The position numbers were made by a program, and so were the translations under genes. The notes beneath the pieces are model-generated. The model saw only the letters and a list, made by a program, of their open reading frames with translations, ran no database searches and was not told the DNA's origin. Positions 56,925 through 64,000 of a stretch of 64,000 nucleotides of DNA are shown here, in pieces. The stretch is from contig NADL03000862.1 in the NCBI GenBank assembly GCA_002205965.3, forward strand, positions 124,001 through 188,000. The letters are read 5' to 3'. The stretch is from Kappaphycus alvarezii. Its lineage: Eukaryota > Rhodophyta > Florideophyceae > Gigartinales > Solieriaceae. How positions within the stretch are numbered: the first letter of the stretch is position 1; each line of letters starts with the position of its first letter.

Positions 56925-58195
56925 ATGGCAACTAACACCTCTAGTCAAGATGCAAGAGCTCTTCTTCTACTTTCCGATGTTGTGGTTGAAAGACAAGCCT
57001 AACTTCAGGTATATGCTTCCTCTTCTGAAGATGGCGATTTTTCTGATGAAGACTCCGGTAGTGATGCCCCCATCTTTGATCAATTCTACAACAATGGTAG
57101 CTCTCAGTCGATTTTTCAAATAATCAACTTCGATCCCGCTCAATACACGAATACCTGGCAGACTTTCGAGAAATTCATCAAGGAACGGTACAATAGAGGT
57201 CGGGGTCGCAAGTGTGCTCAAACTCCCAAAGATGTTTTATTCATGATTCTGGCCTTTCTAAAGCACTCTGGGCAGTGGGACTTCCTTGCAAAGATATTTG
57301 GCATGAGGGGACCGTCCTTCGAGCGCATGATCATGCGGTTCATTGATATTATTTCTGATCCCATGTATGAACACTTTGTCGAGTATCAGGCAAAGAAGTG
57401 GACGATGACTGGAATGGTTAGGAAGAATTCTTTGTTTCAAAACTATCCGATGGCTCGCTACGCAACCGATGTGACATTACAGCCAAGCTTTCGTCCGAGT
57501 GGGAGAATGGAAGAAGGCAAAGTTTTTTCAGTGGAAAGCACAAGCTCTATGGTTACAAGACAGAAGTATCCTTCTTTCCATGTGGCTTTGCAATTGGATG
57601 CATTGCACATGAGCCGGGGTCCGTTTCGGATCTCACCTTATTCCAATCTATAAACTTGTTCCATCAAGAGCGGCTGAATATACAAGATGGAGAGCAGCAG
57701 GCCATTGAAGATGGCGGACCTTTGCATAAAGATTACCCCGGTGCATGGGCAGTGTTAACAGACAAGGGGTGCTATGGCGCCTCTGAATTCTGTAGAGTCA
57801 TTCATTCCAAGAAAAAGCCTGTAAATGGAGTCCTAGCACACCAAGAAATGGTTGTCAATCGTCACATTTCAAGCGACCGCATTATCGCCAAGAATTTCTT
57901 TGGAAGAATGAGCGGTTTGTGGAGTTTGATTTGGTCTAAGTGGAGGTGAGTAGAAGATTCGTACGACAAGATATTTAGGCTTTGTGTTGCTTTGACGAAC
58001 TTTTATATTTATAACAACCCGCTCCGTGCAGAGGACAGCAAACTATTCAAGAAAATCAAGAATCGGTGGTACCACATCGGCAATAGTCAAATTGAAAAGC
58101 GTCTACAGATTCAAAAGAAGTACAGGGAGAAGCGTCGTCGCCGTGTTGAAATGCAATTTGGCCGGTCATCCCTATCTGAAACAGAAGATTATTAG
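56925..58195 (+). pseudogene. PIF/Harbinger-like DDE transposase, copy 2 (fairly young)
   Basis: Starts MATNTSSQDARALLLLSDVV, has the acidic stretch SSSEDGDFSDEDSGSD, and runs over 400 codons with only three lesions: TAA near 56,999, a frame change in a T-run near 57,525, and TGA near 57,947. Motifs: YATDVTLQPSFRPSGRMEEG (first Asp), VLTDKGCYGASEF (second Asp), SDRIIAKNFFGR, where the catalytic Glu is replaced by Lys. That change alone should abolish transposition. The basic C-terminus (KKYREKRRRRVEMQFG) matches copy 1 at 980-2,295. Copy 1 keeps the Glu. No TIR pair was located around it. Confidence 0.85.
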
Positions 58196-58543
58196 AACTT
58201 TTTCTGAATTCATCATTTTATTGTTTCTCGACTGATGGTACACTTGAATAGAACTCTTGTTGCTTTTGTTTCTAAAACAAGAGAATACATATCTCTTGAA
58301 TCATGTTTTTTTTTATCTGTACTCTAGTTCTTTACCTTCAACATTACTTCATTGTTTACTTACATAAAGATATAGGTAAATTTTTTTGTTAAACTACAGG
58401 CCCGCAGACATTCTGGTCATGCATCCCCCCCGGTACACTCAAGCTGGCCTGCCGGACAGACCCATCGCGTGCGACGTCTCCGTGACGTCCCCGTTAAAGC
58501 AGTCGTCAATTACCAAAGTATAATCTCGAATACAGAACTACTA
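58196..58543. other. No gene recognised; transposon downstream flank
   Basis: AT-rich then GC-balanced. No inverted terminal repeat matching the upstream side of the transposase was seen. Confidence 0.4.
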
Positions 58544-58614
58544 GGGGGGAAAGTTTGGGTGTTTCTACTGTAGGGAGACATATTCGATCTATCCTAAAGT
58601 TTTCCAGAAAACTG
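58544..58614 (+). repeat. Type-A terminal repeat (left end orientation)
   Basis: GGGGGGAAAGTTTGGGTGTT at 58,544, continuing through ATATTCGATCTATCCTAAAG TTTTCCAGA, which matches the minus-strand repeat at 3,316-3,379 over about 65 bp. An element should extend to the right, but only a LINE-like fragment is recognised there. Confidence 0.6.
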
Positions 58615-58683
58615 GAATGAATGACTCTCCCAGTGGCGTATGACATGACTGTATCATCCCCGTTCCAAGAGTACTATAAGTAA

Positions 58684-58929
58684 ATGGCAGCTCGGGAAGC
58701 GCGAGCTGTTGCAAACACAGCAGAAAAGCGGAAGAAGAGGGACTTAGCTACGAAAGTGGCAGCGATTCCTGGCGAGGCAATGCCGGGAAGAGCAATGCTA
58801 GGATGGGATTTTGTACCACTAGCCTTCGACTCGTTAGGATCACCCTCTTTAGAAACATCCAAGTTTATAGAGACATACGCGGCAGCAATAGCGTCTCGTG
58901 GCGGATGCTCCTGTACAGTACCTCTATAA
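58684..58929 (+). mobile_element. LINE-like C-terminal fragment, 81 residues
   Basis: Reads AREARAVANTAEKRKKRDLA, then TKVAAIPGEAMPGRAMLGWD, FVPLAFDSLGSPSLETSKFI and ETYAAAIASRGGCS. The A(x)nAEKxKK lead, xFVPLAFxSLG core and late AAAIA helix fit the C-terminal endonuclease region of RPIAVG-type LINE proteins. The fragment at 33,950-34,120 shares KVAAIPGEA and EYAAAIATRSGCS. The family assignment is an inference from pattern. Confidence 0.4.
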
Positions 58930-61019
58930 CCGACAAACCACGTACTCCAACCCCACGTTCGCCCCAAATTCTCACCATCTACTGCCCACTCTGACTCCTT
59001 GATCTTTCCACAACACGCTGCTTGCCAACTCAACCTGTCTACACCCCTGCGCAACATACCCCTCATTGGCGGTACACTCTTCTTCTTACCATGTGTACAC
59101 TAAAGATAAGTAAAGAGTAAAGATTCTCTCACTCGTATCCTGCACAGAATGCCACCATATGCACTCGATTGTACCTGCTTGCACTTGTCCAACCTGTGCA
59201 TATTCGACACCCCACGGATGTGGTCCCCTTTCCCATGCTATGTTTTCAACCGGGAAAAATGCTGCCATATTTCCTCCCCTACGCGCCAACTGTATCCTTT
59301 TCCACACACATGACTCATCTCACGACCGTTGGCACCACCCGCTGCCCTTTTACGCTAATCAACGTACAGTCCCCTACAACCCACTTTCCCACGTTTGGTA
59401 AGCCAGCTCGTACGGGTGCAAACATCCTTCAATATTCTCCAGGCTTTGCGTAATCACATTTAAGTCCTGTGACAAACCCCTACATCCCACCAATTCGTCA
59501 AATAAACGCTCAACACACGTAGCGGTTCCGAGGCAGGCTGTTCAATGATTCCGACGGGTTGCAAATTGCTACTCTCGGCGTCTAAACCCATAGTTCTGAT
59601 CTTACAGTCAATATGAGTTTCACCTCCGACGGCTCCACGCTCGACAATACTGTCTCGCAAAGCCGTACTGTCCGGCCTCATCTCTCCATACCTCCATCCT
59701 GGACAGTGATAGGCCGCTGCAGTAAGCAGTAGCCTGTCAAATCAACCGAAGAGACTAGGTGAATGAATTGACGTTACAGCCCGGCATGTGTGGCGTATAT
59801 ACCCCGCTAATGGGTCCTGCCCCCGAGAAGCGCACCAGAGTCTTCCACCTTATCCCCCCACGACTTTGCTCTACAAATTCTCGTGCGGCCTGTACGGGCA
59901 GTAACATACAGAACTAGCCGACGAACCAACAGCAAGTGAACCGACATTCCACGGGTGTGGCACACATACTGCCTCGTGAAAGTCCTGCCTCTGAAAGAAG
60001 CACTGCTACCCCGAAACAAAATCCCTCCAAACCGACGTAAGTTGAGAAACATGTGGCACACGGCATGTTCTTCGTCAAGTCATTTGCGTTGCAGAGGATA
60101 TTTTTTCCTGTTCGTTGATGAAAAGTGCAGAAGGAGAGGTTCTCCTTGACCATGGACCTTTCGTACTGAATACTTGCGAGGAGAGGGGCACATATCGTTT
60201 CCATGATAGCGGATAGACGGGACGTCAACGAAGCTCTCCTGCGGATGAGTGTTGAACGGGAAAGGATCAATTCGGTCCATCCATTGAGTTAACTGAATAG
60301 TCGGTCAGTCGGTGCACACTGAATATAAGTAATGAGTAAAGATCCTTCTCTTTGTTATAAAAGCCTGGATTGTCTGCAGCTATTACACATGGAACTATTT
60401 TGGCAAAAAAATTTCCAGCCAGCCACCGGTGAGGTCACCAGCATCTTTCTTCCCTGGAGGACGAGTGTTTTTTTAGCATTTTTATGGAATGGGAGCTATA
60501 TCCATCGCTGCGCAATGTGTGATTTGCGACTTACAAACTAACTAATTTTACAGTGCCAGATACCAATGCGCTGCTAGGGAGAACGCTTCAGACATAAGGA
60601 TTGCTACCTAGGGGGGGGAGGGGTGATCAGCCCCGCCCCACCAGGAATCAGTCTACTGTACGCACTGTAGCTTATGGTTATATAGATAATTAGTTTACAA
60701 CGTCACTATTTTTTGAAGAGTATGGTTTGTCCAGTGATTTGTAACGAGTGCATTGAGTAAATGAACGTATTTTAATTTTGGACTTGAAACGAATATTTTT
60801 TTTGCTATAAATATCAATAAGTTTTTTAATTCTTATGTGTTTCTGTAACTACTGTACACGGTACCATTTCTAATGTCAGTCTCGAAATGACTTACTGTAT
60901 GCGTTATATGTTGCTGTTTGTGCTGAAAGATCAAGCCGTTACCTAAAAAATCGAGTATTTGCGCAATACAGGATCTTTGCGCAAGAACGCAGTAACTGTG
61001 GTTGAGACCTAATATGCTG
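58930..61019. other. No gene recognised
   Basis: A plus frame at 59,169-59,453 (MYLLALVQPVHIRHPTDVVP..., ending FGKPARTGANILQYSPGFA) and a minus frame at 59,914-60,270 are the best-looking, but neither shows a domain. No repeat or RNA gene was recognised. Confidence 0.3.
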
Positions 61020-61215
61020 CACTGTACGGTACGGTACTGTACAGTAAAGTATGTGTAAGACTGGGGGAAACCAAGGGGCCCGCCGGTTCCGCCCACTTAA
61101 ATTTTAATACAACAGAGAAGCTGGCCAGTGTCAGACTGCTCACGAGGAAGAATTTGTTCCTCTTGAGCTTTCTTTTTATCAAACTGTACAGTACTGTATG
61201 TGTAAAGTACTGTGA
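61020..61215. repeat. (GTACA/TGTAC)n units
   Basis: GTACGGTACGGTACTGTACAGTA-like units at 61,023-61,046, and TGTACAGTACTGTA at 61,184-61,198. Between them is a single-copy stretch without a gene. The interval up to 61,560 holds nothing recognised. Confidence 0.85.
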
Positions 61216-61563
61216 TATACAGAGATTATTGCATTCTCGGTGTATTGTAGAGGTGACCGATGTACCCGGTCGCCGCGGTCGGTCACTGTCGCCGGCCAGT
61301 CGGGTACTTGTACAGGTAAAATCTTACCATTATACCGTCAGTTGCTACGATGTCTCTATACTGAGGTGCAATCCAGTTCACAAGTGAGAAGTAAGTTTTG
61401 TTGTCTCCATAACCGTGGGTATGGACAGGATTGTCTGCGATAGGCTGAGTTTTGCGCAGTATCTCAGAAACTGGTCCGGTGACAGCAGCTTGGTCAGGAG
61501 GTCAGCCTGTAACAAAGCGGATGCTGTGTGAACGAATTCTATGCTACTGTCCTCCACGGCCAG

Positions 61564-64000
61564 TTATGTGTGGTGGTACTTGACTTCGATGCACCTAGAA
61601 TGCTTGGTGGCAGAGCTGGCCCGTGCAACGGCGATGGAAGCTTGATTTTCCATCTCGGAGAGGATGTTTTTGGGAGTTCCATGTCCGGGATCTTCAACCA
61701 GTTGTGACGTACACTTTGCGTAGCTGGCTGTGAAGTACTCAGCTTTGAAGATACTGTCCACTACGGTGTTAACCTTGCGTGAGCAATGTGACACCAGGTT
61801 CCCGGCGTGGTAGACCAGGGAGGCATAGGCTGACTGACGTTTGTCTGGAAAGGAGGCATAGTCGGCATCAGACTGCGCTTGTAGTGAGTCCGGTCCCGTT
61901 CTTTAGAGCAATTTCATGGTGGCCGTATGTTTAAGATATTGTCCGATTTGTTTGAGTGCTTTCCAATGCCTCATTGTTGGATTATTTTTGTGCCAAACCA
62001 GTATACCCCTGATATGTATGCAGTCAGGTCTTTTCCAATCCAAGAGATACCTCAATATTGCTATGATGCGCGCGTATGGATAACGATTCGTTTTCAGGTG
62101 TCTCTCCGTGTCGTTTTTGGTGGAGAGATCGCGCCTTGACAGGTGTAGCGTTTTGGGTGGCTTGCAGTTGTGAAGCCGAAGGCTGTTGATGACTTTCTAC
62201 GTAAAACGCGGTTGTGAGATGCGTATAATCCGCTTCTGCTGGTCCTGCTTTACTGTACACAAAATGATAGGTGTGGATATTCCGAGGTTCTAAACCTCCT
62301 ACTTTCTGCGTAGTGCACGGAGAAATTGTGTATAAATTCCCCCGCTTCTTTAGGGCACTGCGAAATCGTCTAATGTGGAGGCAAGGATGATTTTATGTTC
62401 TTAGTGTACACGAATATAGCCGTTGCGGGGGCTTGCCAAAGTTAGGAAGCCAATTCTTAGAAAGAATGGCCGTATGTATTTGTAGAAGGTCTTAGTTGCT
62501 TTAGGGGTTCCATATTTGTTTTTGAAAACTTGAGCGTCCGAGTATTTGTTTTACCTAAGTCTTTCGAATGGGAGTAGTTTCTCAGTGTAAATAGGCGAGT
62601 TTTCTTCGTATTCTTCATAGAGAAATGCATTCTTGAGGTCAACTTTTTTTACATTCATGCCGGTTGATGTTGCAATGGATATAAGGAGGCGAATGTTATC
62701 CTTGTCTGCGGTGTGGACAGCCAATTACGCAGGATCTAAATGCTTACACGGTTGTAGTAGATGTCCATAGTAGTTGATGTGGGCTTTTTAACCCAAGATA
62801 TCACCTCGCGCATCGTACTTGCGTGTAAACGGGACGATAAGTTGCTATTCTTTCGTATTTCGGGGCAGTTCTGACCGGCGTATGTGGAGAAAAGTGCCAA
62901 AGAGTGTGTGCATGCGGAATTCTTTTTCGTATGAACTGCGCCACATGTTGTAGGATTTCTGAAGACATGCTGCTTCTAGTAGATTGCGTGGAGGTGTGAT
63001 GAGATAGTCTTTGCGTTGTGCCGTGGGTTTCACTTCATCTGTGAGTCTGTTGGGATGTGCTTGAGACTGTATCGCATAGTGAGTATTGATTCGTGGGTTG
63101 AGTGTCTCGTGGGTTGTTATGCCGTGGAATTACGATTTTTGGCGATCGTAGTTCGGATTGCAAGGTCGGAAATCAGTTACCCTTGTCTTGAGCAGTTTAC
63201 CGTTTGTTGGGTCGATGACACGATATTTTTTTCCATCAGGTGCGCTGAGGAAACGAATTAATCCTGCCCTAGGTGATTGTTTCTTATTGATTTCAGTCAG
63301 TATTGCGATGTGGCCGTATTCCCCGAACATCTTGAATTAGTCAAGCGTAAGTGTTCTGGTGGTGAATGGTGAATATGGTGGGCGTAGGTCCTCCAAAAAT
63401 CGACAGGGAATGTCTTGGATAGTTCGGTGGAGGTTGCCGTTTGTTTTGGTGACGGTATCCAGCATGCAGTAGGTCCAATACTCTGTGAATGGCATTTTTA
63501 CTTTTTTTTACTGTACGGCGTTGCTCAGACACGTGACATAAGGTGCAATTGAACCTTTCGACGACACTGTTCTCGTGTGGTGTTTGTGGAGTAGTTGGAT
63601 CGATTCTTGTGTCTTTGGCCCTCAGTGTTTGTGGAGTATCTTAGTAATGTCCTCATTGGCATTATCGCATCTTCTTTCACCGCGCGATTCCCGATTTTTT
63701 TCTTAATCTGCGTCACTGTGGTGCTTAATGTCGGGTGGGTTGTAAAGCTTCTGATAATTTGGTTAACTGTGGTGCGATCATGATTGATGAGTGGTACTAT
63801 CGCATCTACCATTATCCGTCCTAGCTTCATATGGGATCGGAAGTAGTATTCAAGTGTATGTCTGGAGTCGAAGCGAGGGTTGCGGGCTTCATTGATAAGT
63901 GATCGCTGTCTATAGGGGAACTGGTATGATTGGAAGATCGTGGAAATCTCGGTCATCATTTCATGTGGCGTCTTGATGAGGAACTCCGAAAAAATCCTGT
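61564..64000 (-). mobile_element. Ty1/copia LTR retrotransposon, broken fossil
   Basis: Minus-strand element entering from the right edge. Recognisable parts in copia order are the integrase end (TPHENSVVERFNCTL, near 63,550), reverse transcriptase (VDLKNAFLYEEYEE near 62,630, and YGTPKATKTFYKYI) and RNase H (a SDADYA lead, KAEYFTASYAKC, and KHSRCIEVKYHH near 61,570). Many breaks are present, so the copy is dead and probably old. The 5' part, including gag, lies outside the window, and no LTR was identified to the left of 61,564. Confidence 0.75.

Overview
The window looks like nuclear DNA of a gene-sparse, repeat-rich eukaryote. Evidence: a SWR1-complex BCNT/CFDP1-type gene with a canonical GT-AG intron, an F-box-like gene, a RING-H2 gene and a secreted or membrane trypsin-like gene, all intron-free or intron-poor, set among many decayed transposons. 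Few introns, short intergenic distances inside gene clusters and long repeat deserts are reminiscent of a florideophyte red alga such as Chondrus, but this assignment is an inference and not proven here.

Layout. 0-8 kb: a PIF/Harbinger-like transposase copy preceded by two near-perfect hairpins, a terminal-repeat fragment, and an old APE-type LINE on the minus strand. 8-14 kb: gene island with the BCNT/CFDP1 gene (minus), a head-to-head hypothetical RVxF protein (plus) and an F-box-like protein (minus). 14-20 kb: an RT-bearing LINE with an RPIAVG-like motif and YFDD box (minus) and a detached LINE 3' end. 20-22 kb: a tandem trypsin-like protein with one intact and one dead protease domain and a C-terminal membrane segment. 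22.6-23.4 kb: possible LTR-element remnant. 23.7-29.8 kb: AT-rich and apparently gene-free. 29.9-33 kb: a second RVxF protein gene, a possible small spliced gene and a short ORF. 33-37.7 kb: LINE 3' fragments and a PIF/Harbinger element with a decayed DDE transposase plus a Myb-like second gene. 37.7-45.5 kb: AT-rich and nearly empty. 45.6-47.6 kb: a deletion derivative of the same transposon group. 48.9-49.7 kb: RING-H2 E3 ligase gene. 51-59 kb: LINE ends, a PIF/Harbinger element with matched TIRs and TTA target duplications, and a fairly young transposase copy related to the one at 1-2.3 kb. 61.5 kb to the right edge: a broken Ty1/copia element on the minus strand.

Two window-wide patterns stand out. 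First, most host genes change strand composition inside the gene: the coding strand is C/pyrimidine-rich in the 5' part and flips to G/purine-rich in the 3' part, carrying the amino-acid composition with it. Second, a pentanucleotide microsatellite (GTACA/TGTAC) recurs in spacers beside host genes and even supplies the last codons and stop of the protease gene. No operon, CRISPR, rRNA or convincing tRNA was seen.
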